From the NCBI GenBank assembly GCA_025057975.1, contig JANWUV010000003.1, forward strand, positions 211,647 to 275,646: 64,000 nucleotides of DNA. The letters are read 5' to 3'. The notes beneath the pieces are model-generated. The model was not told where the DNA came from. It saw only the letters and a program-made list of their open reading frames with translations, and did not search any database. Source of the stretch: Chloracidobacterium sp. GTDB lineage: Bacteria; Acidobacteriota; Blastocatellia; Chloracidobacteriales; Chloracidobacteriaceae. The number at the start of each line of letters is the position of its first letter. Within the stretch, counting starts at the first letter, position 1. The translations under genes were made by a program, and so were the position numbers. Positions 1 to 8,418 of the stretch are shown piece by piece.

Positions 1-674
1 GGCTGCTGACGCTCGTCTTCATGGGTGCATTAGGCTGGGTGCTGGCGGCCGGGATTCCGGTTGAAGACTGCGGTTGCTTCGGGTCGCAGCTCAAGCGCAG
101 CCCAAAAGAAGCTTTGCTGGAGGATGGTGTGATGCTAATGGTGACGCTGATCGCCGGTTGGCTGGTTCGGGGAACGGGCGTCCCACACCCCGCCGTACCG
201 CGAAGTGGTCCTGCCGCGCAGTGGCGCGTCGGCGTTGTGACGCTGTGCGCCGCCTTCGGACTCATGACGCCGCTTGCCTTCGGATTCCCTCTGGGCGGGA
301 GCGATTGGTCAAAGGTCAAAGTGTCGGGCGTGACGACCAATATCGCAACCGGCGAACGCCTTGTGGCGCTGATTGATACGGAATGCAGCCACTGTCAGGA
401 GAGTGTTCCCAAACTCAACGCCTACGTCGGCGTGAAGGATTTTCCCCTTTTTGTCGCGCTCTGCCCCAACGAAGCGTGGCGACGCAAGTTCTTCGTTCAA
501 CGCTTTGGGGCGAAGTTTGAACTCGGCGAAATCAGCAAAGACGATTTCAAGCGCCTGCTGGCGGACGGCGATACGCCGCGTGTTGTTTTACTCAGGAACG
601 GGAAGGTCATCGCCGTCTGGAACGTCAACCCGCCGACCGTGGACGATGTGCGCCGCGCACGGACGAAAAGGTAG
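1..674 (+). CDS. MauE/DoxX-like membrane protein fused to a thioredoxin-like domain (5' partial)
   Basis: The reading frame is already open at the left edge (first whole codon at base 3) and ends with TAG at 672-674, so the N-terminus lies outside the window. The visible part starts in a membrane segment and carries DCGCFG, the cysteine motif typical of MauE/DoxX-type proteins, near base 70. A further hydrophobic segment follows (about 130-290). The C-terminal third has ECSHCQ, a CxxC motif in a thioredoxin-like context. In this family membrane-bound redox proteins pass electrons or disulfides to periplasmic partners; the exact substrate here cannot be inferred. The gene converges on the coiled-coil gene to the right, with a hairpin between the two stops. 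Confidence 0.7.
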   Translation, partial: LLTLVFMGALGWVLAAGIPVEDCGCFGSQLKRSPKEALLEDGVMLMVTLIAGWLVRGTGVPHPAVPRSGPAAQWRVGVVTLCAAFGLMTPLAFGFPLGGSDWSKVKVSGVTTNIATGERLVALIDTECSHCQESVPKLNAYVGVKDFPLFVALCPNEAWRRKFFVQRFGAKFELGEISKDDFKRLLADGDTPRVVLLRNGKVIAVWNVNPPTVDDVRRARTKR

Positions 675-685
675 CCAGACGCCCT

Positions 686-714
686 GCGGACGCGGCTATT
701 CGCAAGGCGTCCGC
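686..714. terminator. Hairpin between convergent stops, possible bidirectional terminator
   Basis: A perfect 8-bp inverted repeat (GCGGACGC at 686-693, GCGTCCGC at 707-714) with a 13-nt loop sits exactly between the stop of the MauE-like gene and the stop of the coiled-coil gene. There is no clear T-run on either side, so intrinsic termination is an inference from position and symmetry. Confidence 0.4.
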
Positions 715-1095
715 TTACGGAACGGCCTTCAAGCTCAACAACTCAACATCCATCCGCTGGACGGACGCGCGCATATCCAACACGTCTTGGCCTGAAACGT
801 TGACGCGGTTTTCAATCCGGTGTGTCCGTGCATCTATGGTTTCAAGCATCGCTTTGAGAGCGGCGAGTTCGCCCTTGACGCTGGCAATCTCGCCCTTGAT
901 ACCGGTAATCTCGCTCTTGATACCAGCAACCTCACCTTTGATGTTGGTTATCTCTGCGTTGACGCCGGCAATCTCGCCTTTGATGCCGGTGACTTCGCCC
1001 TTGACGCCGGTGATTTCCTCGCCAAGCCGCTGAATCAGCGCCGTCTGCTCCGCAAGGCGCTCTAGAACCGTTTCGATGGTAGGCTTGGTTTCCAT
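715..1095 (-). CDS. Small heptad-repeat coiled-coil protein
   Basis: A 126-residue protein. The start is ATG at 1095, because GGAGGT lies 7 nt upstream and the longer frame upstream lacks a ribosome binding site. Residues 28-83 are eight consecutive heptads of the form I/V-x-G-V/I-K-G-E (for example ITGVKGE, VTGIKGE, IAGVNAE), which predict a regular parallel coiled coil with hydrophobic a and d positions. The flanks are also helical. No signal peptide or enzyme motif is visible. The protein probably oligomerises or acts as a spacer; similar repeat proteins are often annotated only as hypothetical or apolipoprotein-like. Function unknown. Confidence 0.7.
   Translation of the reverse strand: METKPTIETVLERLAEQTALIQRLGEEITGVKGEVTGIKGEIAGVNAEITNIKGEVAGIKSEITGIKGEIASVKGELAALKAMLETIDARTHRIENRVNVSGQDVLDMRASVQRMDVELLSLKAVP
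868..1014 (-). repeat. 21-bp tandem repeat array coding for heptads
   Basis: Seven imperfect 21-bp units encode residues 28-76 of the coiled-coil protein. On the plus strand the units recur as variants of a gcccttga...ctggcaatctc pattern. The array probably grew by in-frame slippage or unequal exchange. Confidence 0.75.
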
Positions 1096-1238
1096 TGGCG
1101 TTACCTCCGACTCGATATAGTTTCGAAAACGTAGCGGTTCGGCAACGTTTAGGGCAAGCGGCTTGCGGTGAATCCAAGCCAACTCAACCTGAATGCCTTG
1201 ACAGGCGTGCTATCATCCCCGTCTGCGAGTCGAAATGA

Positions 1239-1315
<77 letters not shown>

Positions 1316-1389
1316 TGCAGAGCCGGCCAACGCTCTACAACAATCTTCACTTGCCGCCCGGTGAAGTCTGCGTCTGGCTAGTGGCTCAG

Positions 1390-2103
1390 TCAGCGCGACT
1401 CGTAGCTCAGCATGATGCGCGTGTCCTCCTGATCGCCGGGTTCTTCTGGGAAGGCCGTAACGGTAATCGTTTCGCCGGAATTGCGTGTGGCGGAAAGCGC
1501 TCGGACGCCGCCGACCGTAGTGCGCGTCACCGTGAAACCAACACCGTCCAGCTTGCTTTCATAAAACCTAAAGACCGCTTCCACGGTGTCGTCCGTTTCA
1601 AGCATCAGCGTACCAGAAACCTTGTCGCCGCCGCTGGAAGTCGTCTTAGCGATTACCTTCGCCCCTGGATACAGCACCACCCAGTTTGGAAGGTCGGCCG
1701 TGTCGCCGCCGCCCGGCGTGGTGGAACCGGGCGGCGGCCCGCCTTTAGCTACATCGTCAGCCGGTTTCCCGCCTGATTGCCCTTGTTTTTGTTGCTTCTG
1801 TAGCTCTTCGAGAGAGACAGTTGTGACCGTGCCGGTTTTCTTGTCGCGGAAGGTGACCAACTGTTTTTCCTCGTCCACCGAGATCACCTCGATGTCAGGG
1901 TTCACCAGTTCGACAACCTTCGCCGCTGTCCGCACCGGATTCTTGGCCGCTTGGTTAAACGCATAGTAGGCAAAGTACGCCACAACGGCAGCGATAATGA
2001 CGCCGAGGACGGTAAGGCTGCCGCAGCCGACCAGTACCCATAACCAGATATTGCTTTTCTTGGCCGCCGGTTGGGACGGCGGCGAGTAAGGTGTCGGCTG
2101 CAT
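1390..2103 (-). CDS. Membrane-anchored protein of unknown function
   Basis: A 237-residue protein. The start is ATG at 2103, preceded by GGAGG at the right distance; the longer frame upstream runs into the next gene's 3' end and is not needed. A Pro-rich N-terminus is followed by one strong membrane helix (about residues 17-42). Then come a charged segment with ISVDEEKQLVTFRDKKTG, a Gly/Pro/Thr-rich linker, and a compact C-terminal domain beginning PNWVVLYPGAKV. The layout suggests a cytoplasmic tail, one anchor and an extracytoplasmic domain. The C-terminal domain looks like those of hypothetical acidobacterial proteins that respond to no known ligand. Function unknown. Confidence 0.75.
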   Translation of the reverse strand: MQPTPYSPPSQPAAKKSNIWLWVLVGCGSLTVLGVIIAAVVAYFAYYAFNQAAKNPVRTAAKVVELVNPDIEVISVDEEKQLVTFRDKKTGTVTTVSLEELQKQQKQGQSGGKPADDVAKGGPPPGSTTPGGGDTADLPNWVVLYPGAKVIAKTTSSGGDKVSGTLMLETDDTVEAVFRFYESKLDGVGFTVTRTTVGGVRALSATRNSGETITVTAFPEEPGDQEDTRIMLSYESR

Positions 2104-2129
2104 GGCATACCTCCTCTCTGGGGAAAGCG

Positions 2130-3485
2130 TCAGCTTCTGATGGCTGCGCCAACCGCTTCGGAGAAAATCTCCACGGCGCAGTCCACTTGGTCGGCGTCTA
2201 TAACAAGCGGCGGCGAGAAGCGAATCGTTGAGTCGCCTGCGCCCAAGACAATCAGCCCGCGCCGGAAGCATTCCTGCTCAACGCGGTTGCGCAACGCGGC
2301 GTCCGGCGTCAGGGTTGCGCGGTCGGTCACAAACTCTACGCCGAGCATCAGCCCCAAACCGCGTACGTCGGCGATCCGGTCGGCGTACTTCGCTTGTACC
2401 ATCCGCAAGCCGCCCAGCATTCGCTCGCCCATCTCGGCGGCGTTCTTGAGCAACCCTTGGCGCAGCAGATCGAAGGTCTTGAGCGAGGCGGCGATGGCGA
2501 CTGGGTTGCCGCCGAAGGTTGAGGCATGCGCGCCGACATGCCAGTTCATCAGATCGGCGCGGGCGACCGTCGCGCTCAACGGCAGCCCCGACGCAATACC
2601 CTTCGCTATGCACAGCACATCCGGCGTCACACCGAAATGCTCAATGGCGAACATCTTGCCGGTACGCCCCATCCCGGACTGCACTTCGTCCACAATCAGA
2701 ATGATGTCGTGTTCGTCACAGATGCGGCGCAACTCGTGATGAAACTTCGCCGGCGGAACGATGTAGCCTCCCTCACCCTGAACGGCCTCCACAACAATGG
2801 CGGCGACCTCCTCTTTGGGACAGGTGGTTTTGAAAAGCCGTTCCTCAATGACCTTCACGCACTCAACGTGGCACGTATCGGGCGTTTTGCCGTAGGCGCA
2901 GCGCAGACAATTGGCGTACGGAATGTGTGTCACATCCAAGGCGGCGCGGCCGAAGCCAAGCCGCTGCGCTGAACGCGACGAGGTTAGCGACAGCGCCCCT
3001 AACGTCCGCCCGTGAAAGCTGTTGAAGAAGGCAATGAACTTCGCCCGGCGCGTCGCATACATCGCTACTTTCAGCGCGCACTCGACGGCTTCCGCGCCAG
3101 AGTTGCCGAAATGAACGCGCTTGGGAAAGTCCCCCGGCGTTTCGTACTGAAGACGCTCGGCAATGTTCGCAAGCTGTGGGTAGTAGTAATCCGCACCGGC
3201 GATATGGACAAACTCGGACGCCTGTTTGGTGATGGCGGCGACAATTTCAGGATGGGCGTGCCCGGTGGCTAAGACAGCGACGCCAGCATTCAGGTCCAAA
3301 AACACGTTGCCGTCCACATCCTGAATCATTGCTCCCCATCCGCGCTCAATGACCAGCGGATAGGGACGAGTGTAGCTCGGCGAAACATAGCGATGGTCTT
3401 TTTCAACGATGGCTCTGGCGCGAGGGCCGGGTAGTTCCGTAACAATCTGAGGAAACTTGGTAAGCGTAGGAATGGCGGCTGACAT
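2130..3485 (-). CDS. Class III PLP-dependent aminotransferase (acetylornithine/4-aminobutyrate family)
   Basis: A 451-residue fold-type I aminotransferase. ATG at 3485 is chosen because GGAGGT ends 4 nt before it; the ATG four codons earlier overlaps that site. Class III landmarks are visible: the G-N-S-G-A-E-A phosphate-binding stretch, FHGRTLGALS, IVDEVQSGMGRTG with the aspartate that contacts the pyridine nitrogen, and CIAKGIASGLPLSA, whose lysine forms the Schiff base. The enzyme moves an amino group between an omega-amino acid or acetylornithine and 2-oxoglutarate. The insertion CLRCAYGKTPDTCH is typical of the subgroup often named 4-aminobutyrate or lysine aminotransferase, so the true substrate is open. 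No pathway partners lie beside it. Confidence 0.88.
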   Translation of the reverse strand: MSAAIPTLTKFPQIVTELPGPRARAIVEKDHRYVSPSYTRPYPLVIERGWGAMIQDVDGNVFLDLNAGVAVLATGHAHPEIVAAITKQASEFVHIAGADYYYPQLANIAERLQYETPGDFPKRVHFGNSGAEAVECALKVAMYATRRAKFIAFFNSFHGRTLGALSLTSSRSAQRLGFGRAALDVTHIPYANCLRCAYGKTPDTCHVECVKVIEERLFKTTCPKEEVAAIVVEAVQGEGGYIVPPAKFHHELRRICDEHDIILIVDEVQSGMGRTGKMFAIEHFGVTPDVLCIAKGIASGLPLSATVARADLMNWHVGAHASTFGGNPVAIAASLKTFDLLRQGLLKNAAEMGERMLGGLRMVQAKYADRIADVRGLGLMLGVEFVTDRATLTPDAALRNRVEQECFRRGLIVLGAGDSTIRFSPPLVIDADQVDCAVEIFSEAVGAAIRS

Positions 3486-3693
3486 AACGACCTCCATGAA
3501 AACAAACCCAGTCGGCGCACAGGATGCGCGGCTTTGTCGGCGCTCTCTGGAAGGGAGGTCTAGTCAGCAAACAGGCCGGCGCGTCGCCGCAACGGCAGGC
3601 AGGTCAACGCTACACGCAGGCGGAGCGAGGGAGCATAGCAGCGGAAGAATTGCATAGCGCAGACCAGCCGAACGCCAAATTTAGGGAAGGTGG

Positions 3694-3717
3694 CAGCACG
3701 GACGAAACGCCGTGCTG
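3694..3717. repeat. Perfect inverted repeat, possible operator or hairpin
   Basis: CAGCACGG (3694-3701) and CCGTGCTG (3710-3717) are perfect reverse complements around an 8-nt spacer, in the gap between two divergent genes. It could be a protein-binding site or an RNA hairpin. No T-run follows. Confidence 0.4.
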
Positions 3718-3886
3718 AAACACGATTATGCCGAATTCAACCGCGTCTGTGCAACTTGCCTTCCGCTGCAAGGAAAACCCTGGGGAGTTGCGGCGTGGGG
3801 TCGGCGCGTCATTTGCGCGCGGTCGCCGTCCGGCGGCAAGACGGCAAAACCGACCGGCAAAACGTATGTTCACGCACGAAAGTCCG

Positions 3887-3914
3887 TTGCATTCAATAGG
3901 GCTTGGCCTATAAT
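3887..3914 (+). promoter_or_regulatory. Sigma-70-type promoter for the sdh operon
   Basis: TTGCAT (3887-3892), a 16-nt spacer and a perfect TATAAT (3909-3914). The predicted transcript would begin near 3921 and carry a leader of about 160 nt before sdhC. Confidence 0.65.
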
Positions 3915-4082
3915 CCCTTCGGTTTCCTCCGTCGGCGGTTAGCGTCTTGGTTTTGGACTGACCGGCCCTCAACGATGCGCCGCCGAGATTCGTCGCCGTT
4001 CGACGCCCCAAGTCGTCCCCAAAACCTTGGTGTGTGTTCCCATTAAGGTTGAAACGCGCGTCGCCCGGTTTGCTGAAGTTCC

Positions 4083-4730
4083 ATGAGCATCACACTGAGT
4101 AACCATTTTCTCGCTCGTCGGCTTCACTCGCTCAGCGGCGTCATCCCGATTGGCGCTTTCCTGTTGGAGCACCTGTACACAAACTTTCACGCCGTCGCCG
4201 GCCCGGAAGCCTTCAACGAAGCCGTCAAAGGCATTCAGGACATGCTACCCGGCGCTCTGCTGCCGCTCGCCGAGCTGTTTCTGATTGGGCTTCCTATTGC
4301 CTTTCACGCGATTTACGGCATGTACATCGCCTACACCGCGAAGAGCAACGTGCTGAGCTATAGCTACTTGCGCAATTGGAACTATTTGCTTCAGCGCGTG
4401 ACGGGCGTCATTTTGCTCGTTTTCATCACGGCGCACGTCCTGACGATGCGCTTCGGCGTCGGCGGCCTAGGGCTTGCTGTAGCCCACCACCCTGATCAGG
4501 CGTTCACCATTGTGCAGTACTGGCTGGCCCAGCCCCTGATTATGGCGTTCTACGTGCTGGGGATTTTCTCGGCCGCCTTCCACCTCGCCAATGGCCTGTG
4601 GACGTTCGCCATTGTCTGGGGCATTACGGTTAGTACGCGATCGCAGCAGGCGTTCTCCTACGCCTGCGCCGTCTTTGGCTTTGCGGTGTTCGCCGTCGGC
4701 GTTCGAGCGGCGTTCGCCTTTCTGCCATAG
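4083..4730 (+). CDS. sdhC: Succinate dehydrogenase cytochrome b subunit (b558 family)
   Basis: A 215-residue membrane protein with five predicted helices, the single large diheme anchor of type-B succinate:quinone oxidoreductases rather than the two small anchors SdhC/SdhD. Candidate haem-ligand histidines lie in LLEHLYTNF, FHAIYGMY, ITAHVL and FHLANGLW. The opening RRLHSLSGVIPIGAF is typical of the b558 family found in Bacteroidetes, deltaproteobacteria and acidobacteria. It binds menaquinone or a similar quinone in the cytoplasmic membrane and anchors SdhA and SdhB. First gene of the operon; sdhA follows after 30 bases. Confidence 0.93.
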   Translation: MSITLSNHFLARRLHSLSGVIPIGAFLLEHLYTNFHAVAGPEAFNEAVKGIQDMLPGALLPLAELFLIGLPIAFHAIYGMYIAYTAKSNVLSYSYLRNWNYLLQRVTGVILLVFITAHVLTMRFGVGGLGLAVAHHPDQAFTIVQYWLAQPLIMAFYVLGIFSAAFHLANGLWTFAIVWGITVSTRSQQAFSYACAVFGFAVFAVGVRAAFAFLP

Positions 4731-4760
4731 ACCTTCCTGACATTACGAAGCAAGGTACGC

Positions 4761-6539
4761 ATGAACAAAAAGCCTAGCATTATCGTCGTCGGCGGCGGAT
4801 TGGCCGGCCTAATGACCACCATTAAGGTCTGCGAACTCGGCTATACCGTTGACCTCTTTTCACTCGTCCCCGTCAAGCGGTCGCATTCCGTCTGCGCGCA
4901 GGGCGGCATCAACGGCGCCGTCAACACCAAAGGGGAAGGAGATTCAACCTACGAACACTTTGACGACACGATCTACGGCGGCGACTTTCTAGCCGATCAG
5001 CCGCCGGTCAAGGCCATGTGCGACATGGCTCCTGACATCATCTATATGTTTGACCGGATGGGCGTTCCCTTCTCACGGACGCCTGAAGGGCTGATTGATT
5101 TTCGTCGGTTTGGCGGAACCAAATACCACCGGACGGCGTTCGCCGGCGCGACGACGGGGCAGCAACTCCTCTACGCGCTCGATGAGCAGGTGCGTCGTTA
5201 CGAAGCCGAAGGCAAGGTGCGCAAGTACGAAGGCTGGGAATTCCTGTCCGGCGTCATTGACAACGGCCGCTGCTACGGCATCACGGCGATGAACCTGCAG
5301 TCGCTTGAGGTCAAAGCCTTCGCTGGCGCAGCCGTCGTTATGGCAACCGGCGGTATCGGGGCGATTTTTGGCAAGTCCACCAACTCCGTCATCTGCACCG
5401 GCAGCGCGCAGGGAGCGCTTTATCGGCAGGGCGTCAAGTACGCCAACGGGGAGTTTATTCAGGTTCACCCGACGGCGATTCCCGGCGAGGACAAACTCCG
5501 TCTGATGTCGGAAAGCGCGCGCGGCGAAGGGGGGCGCATCTGGGTACCGCGCATCCCAAACGACCGACGCGCGCCAAAGGACATTCCCGTTTCGGAGCGG
5601 TGGTACTTCCTTGAAGAAAAGTATCCCGAATACGGCAACCTGGTGCCGCGCGACATCGCCACGCGCGAAATCTTCCAAGTGTGTCTGGACGGCTATGGGG
5701 TCGGCGGCAAGTTCCAAGTCTACCTTGACCTAACCCACATTCCGCGCGAGCAACTCGACCGCCGGCTGGGCGGGATTCTTGAAATCTACGAAATGTTTGT
5801 CGGCGAAGACCCGCGTGAAACGCCGATGCGTGTCTTTCCCGCCGTACACTACACCATGGGCGGACTGTGGGTGGACTACGAACAGCAGACAAACATTGCC
5901 GGCCTCTTCGCCGTCGGCGAGTGTGACTACTCTATTCACGGCGCAAATCGGTTGGGCGCGAATAGTCTGCTGTCATGCATCTATGCAGGCATCATCGCCG
6001 GGCCGGCCGCCGTCAACTTCGCCAAGAACAACTCGGTCAAAGACTTGCAAGACCCGATTTTCGAGCGTGAGCGGGCGCGGCAGGCGGCAATCAACGAAGC
6101 TCTCAAAAACAAGCGCGGGACGGAAAACCCGCGCATCCTGCACGAAGAACTGGGGCGCGTGATGACCGAAAACGTGACGGTCATTCGGTACAACGACCGG
6201 CTGCGCCAGACAGATGAAAAACTCCAAGAACTGCTGGAACGCTACGAGCGCATCAACCTCAACGAGCAGAATTACTGGGCGACGCAGGCGATTCCGCATG
6301 CACGCCAACTGGAGAACATGCTCCATCTGGCGCGGGTCATCACGTTGGGCGCGCTAAACCGGGACGAGTCGCGCGGCGCGCACTACAAACCGGAATTTCC
6401 GGAACGCGACGACGAGCGTTTCTTGAAGACCACCATCGCCACGTGGACGCCGGAAGGGCCGCAGTTGACCTACGAAGATGTCAACGTGAGCCTCATCAAG
6501 CCGCGCAAGCGGGATTACTCCAAGAAGAAAGCCGCTTGA
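4761..6539 (+). CDS. sdhA: Succinate dehydrogenase flavoprotein subunit
   Basis: A 592-residue flavoprotein that oxidises succinate to fumarate. The N-terminus has the FAD dinucleotide motif GGGLAG (residues 11-16). RSHSVCAQGG carries the histidine (residue 42) expected to bind FAD covalently. HPTAIPGEDKLRLMSESARG gives the substrate-site residues, and ANRLGANSLL follows near the C-terminal half of the FAD domain. Length and motifs fit the SdhA/FrdA family of type-B enzymes. The electrons go to SdhB, which here is separated from sdhA by a gene for a secreted protein. Confidence 0.96.
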   Translation: MNKKPSIIVVGGGLAGLMTTIKVCELGYTVDLFSLVPVKRSHSVCAQGGINGAVNTKGEGDSTYEHFDDTIYGGDFLADQPPVKAMCDMAPDIIYMFDRMGVPFSRTPEGLIDFRRFGGTKYHRTAFAGATTGQQLLYALDEQVRRYEAEGKVRKYEGWEFLSGVIDNGRCYGITAMNLQSLEVKAFAGAAVVMATGGIGAIFGKSTNSVICTGSAQGALYRQGVKYANGEFIQVHPTAIPGEDKLRLMSESARGEGGRIWVPRIPNDRRAPKDIPVSERWYFLEEKYPEYGNLVPRDIATREIFQVCLDGYGVGGKFQVYLDLTHIPREQLDRRLGGILEIYEMFVGEDPRETPMRVFPAVHYTMGGLWVDYEQQTNIAGLFAVGECDYSIHGANRLGANSLLSCIYAGIIAGPAAVNFAKNNSVKDLQDPIFERERARQAAINEALKNKRGTENPRILHEELGRVMTENVTVIRYNDRLRQTDEKLQELLERYERINLNEQNYWATQAIPHARQLENMLHLARVITLGALNRDESRGAHYKPEFPERDDERFLKTTIATWTPEGPQLTYEDVNVSLIKPRKRDYSKKKAA

Positions 6540-6553
6540 CGCTAGGGGTTGTT

Positions 6554-7225
6554 ATGTACCGTGCCGCCGTCGGTTTCCTGCTTGTCGTCGGGTTTGGACT
6601 CGGTTGTTGTCCGATTCCGTCCGCCAATGCGGCGTGTCGCCTGAGGGTCGGGCAGGCGATGCCTGTCGAAACAGCGCCGGTGGCAATGCACGGCTTGTAC
6701 AGGGGAGGCTTCAAGCAGGGTTTCCGCTGGAACGACCTCAACGGCGAAAACTGGCTGATTCTGACGGAGACCGGCGAGTTTACGCCGCCCGGCCGGAAGC
6801 GGAGAACGGACGGATCGGATGAGTTTCGCCAAGCCGAACTGTACGCCTACCGGTTCGTCAACGTGAACGGCGTGTTTTCTAAGGCGTGGCAAATCAAGGA
6901 CTTTGTCCGCGAGTGTCCGCTGGACATCACGGCGGAGTTCATTCTCCCCGCTACGGAAATCACCGACTTGGATGGCAATGGGATTGCCGAGGCGTGGGTG
7001 ATGTACAAAACGGCCTGTCGCGGCGATGTCAGCCCGGCGACGCTCAAAATCATCATGTACGAGAACACCCGGAAGTACGCCATGCGTGGCCGCGCCCGCA
7101 TCGAGTTACCGGATTTTGCCGAAGGCGGCGATATGACGCCCGACGCTGCTTTCAACGGAAAACCAGTGTTTCTTCGGCATGCCGAACAGAAATGGAAGCA
7201 GTTTGGCACGGAAAAGTTTGAATGA
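6554..7225 (+). CDS. Secreted protein inside the sdh operon (similar to M949_RS01915-type proteins)
   Basis: A 223-residue protein starting at ATG 6554, 14 bases after sdhA. Residues 1-26 form a signal peptide with likely cleavage after PSANA; the GC-C stretch at 18-19 makes a lipoprotein less likely but possible. The mature part has WNDLNGENWLILTETGEF, then EITDLDGNGIAEAWVMY and GDVSPATLKIIMYENTRKY. From memory these resemble a family of surface or envelope proteins named after a Riemerella gene linked to lipopolysaccharide synthesis; that link is not proven here. The DLDGNG loop could bind calcium. It is co-transcribed with sdhA and sdhB by position, yet has no known part in the complex. 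Confidence 0.75.
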   Translation: MYRAAVGFLLVVGFGLGCCPIPSANAACRLRVGQAMPVETAPVAMHGLYRGGFKQGFRWNDLNGENWLILTETGEFTPPGRKRRTDGSDEFRQAELYAYRFVNVNGVFSKAWQIKDFVRECPLDITAEFILPATEITDLDGNGIAEAWVMYKTACRGDVSPATLKIIMYENTRKYAMRGRARIELPDFAEGGDMTPDAAFNGKPVFLRHAEQKWKQFGTEKFE

Positions 7226-7324
7226 CGAAGCCTACGGCCGCCAATGATGGCGGCTGCTCAACGCCTCCCTTTGGAAGAAGATGCAATTTCAATATCAACG
7301 CTGCCCCCGGATGGAGATGGCGCT

Positions 7325-8077
7325 ATGACCCGTGAAAAGATTGTTCTCAAAATCAAACGCAAGGACGCTCCCGACAAGCCGGCGCGCTGGGAGGAGTTCG
7401 CCCTGCCGTACCGGCCCAACATGAACATCATCAGTTGTTTGATGGAGATTCAAAAAAATCCGGTTACAGCGTCCGGTCAGGCGACAACGCCGGTGGTGTG
7501 GGAGTGCTGCTGTTTGGAGCATGTGTGCGGCGCGTGTTCAATGGTCATCAACGGCAAAGCCCGACAGGCATGCAGTACGTTGGTGGATAAACTCGAAGCC
7601 GGTCCCATTACGCTAGAGCCGCTGACGAAATTTCCGGTCGTCCGCGACCTACAGGTTGACCGCTCCCGGCTGTTCAACGACCTCAAGAAAGTCAAGGCGT
7701 GGATTCCAATTGATGGTACATACGCTATGGGGCCGGGGCCGCGGCTGGATCAGAAAACCACGGAGATTCGTTACAAACTCTCCACCTGCATGTCCTGCGC
7801 CGTGTGTATGGAGGTGTGTCCGCAGTATAACGAGCGGTCAGCGTTCATTGGCCCGGCGGTGCTCAATCAAGTACGGTTGATGAACCTGCATCCGACCGGC
7901 AAGCTCAACCGCGACGAACGGTTGGAAGCCATCATGGGCGAAGGTGGCATTACGGATTGCGGCAACGCGCAAAACTGCGTCAAAGCCTGTCCGAAAAATA
8001 TTCCACTGACCGAGTCCATCGCCGATCTGGGGCGTCAGACGACGCTCTATGGCTTGTTTGGGTGGCTCAATCCCTGA
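7325..8077 (+). CDS. sdhB: Succinate dehydrogenase iron-sulfur subunit
   Basis: A 250-residue protein. ATG at 7325 is preceded by GGAGA; the longer upstream frame has no family similarity. The plant-type [2Fe-2S] site is CCLEHVCGAC plus a cysteine at residue 83. The second domain has CMSCAVCMEVCP for the [4Fe-4S] cluster and CGNAQNCVKACPKNIPL for the [3Fe-4S] and remaining ligands. It carries electrons from SdhA to the quinone at SdhC. The order C-A-x-B is that of type-B complexes with one gene inserted. Confidence 0.95.
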   Translation: MTREKIVLKIKRKDAPDKPARWEEFALPYRPNMNIISCLMEIQKNPVTASGQATTPVVWECCCLEHVCGACSMVINGKARQACSTLVDKLEAGPITLEPLTKFPVVRDLQVDRSRLFNDLKKVKAWIPIDGTYAMGPGPRLDQKTTEIRYKLSTCMSCAVCMEVCPQYNERSAFIGPAVLNQVRLMNLHPTGKLNRDERLEAIMGEGGITDCGNAQNCVKACPKNIPLTESIADLGRQTTLYGLFGWLNP

Positions 8078-8084
8078 GGCGGCT

Positions 8085-8411
8085 ATGACGGACATTCAGC
8101 AGATTACGGCGACCGAGTTGGCGCAACGTCTTGCCGCCGGCGAATCCGTCAACCTGCTCGACGTACGGGAAGCGTGGGAGTATGAGTTCAACCGGATTCC
8201 CGGCAGCCGGCTGCATCCAATGAGTGAACTGCCGGATTGGGCGCAGAAACTTGATCCGACGCAGGAGTACGTCGTCTATTGCCACCATGGGATTCGGAGC
8301 ATGCACGCCTGCGCTTACCTTCGCAGCAAGGGCTTCACGCGGCTGGTCAACCTTGTCGGCGGGATTGACGCTTGGTCGCGCGAAGTTGACCCAACGGTCC
8401 CACTTTACTGA
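8085..8411 (+). CDS. Rhodanese-like domain protein
   Basis: A 108-residue single-domain protein beginning at ATG 8085, 7 bases after the sdhB stop, with GAGG just upstream. LLDVREAWEYEFNRIPG and VVYCHHGIRS are the two hallmark stretches; the cysteine of YCHHGIRS is the predicted persulfide-carrying residue. The active-site loop differs from the thiosulfate type, so the sulfur donor is unknown. It is probably the last gene of the sdh transcript and ends 7 bases from the convergent SDR gene. A role in iron-sulfur repair is possible but only suggested by position. Confidence 0.88.
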   Translation: MTDIQQITATELAQRLAAGESVNLLDVREAWEYEFNRIPGSRLHPMSELPDWAQKLDPTQEYVVYCHHGIRSMHACAYLRSKGFTRLVNLVGGIDAWSREVDPTVPLY

Positions 8412-8418
8412 ACAGGCC

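Larger units (their letters stand above)
3486..4082. other. Non-coding region between the aminotransferase and sdhC
   Basis: About 600 bases with only weak, overlapping short frames that look like chance. It serves as the upstream region of both divergent genes. It holds a perfect 8-bp inverted repeat at 3694-3717 and the sdhC promoter at 3887-3914. No tRNA or recognisable riboswitch was seen. Confidence 0.6.

Noticed and set aside
1198..1216. TTGACA and TATCAT just upstream of the tRNA-Thr gene
   Set aside because: Only 7 bases separate the two hexamers, so they cannot form one sigma-70 promoter.
3610..4011. Possible gene on the minus strand before sdhC
   Set aside because: No ribosome binding site, Arg/Cys-rich composition and overlap with the sdhC promoter point to a chance frame.
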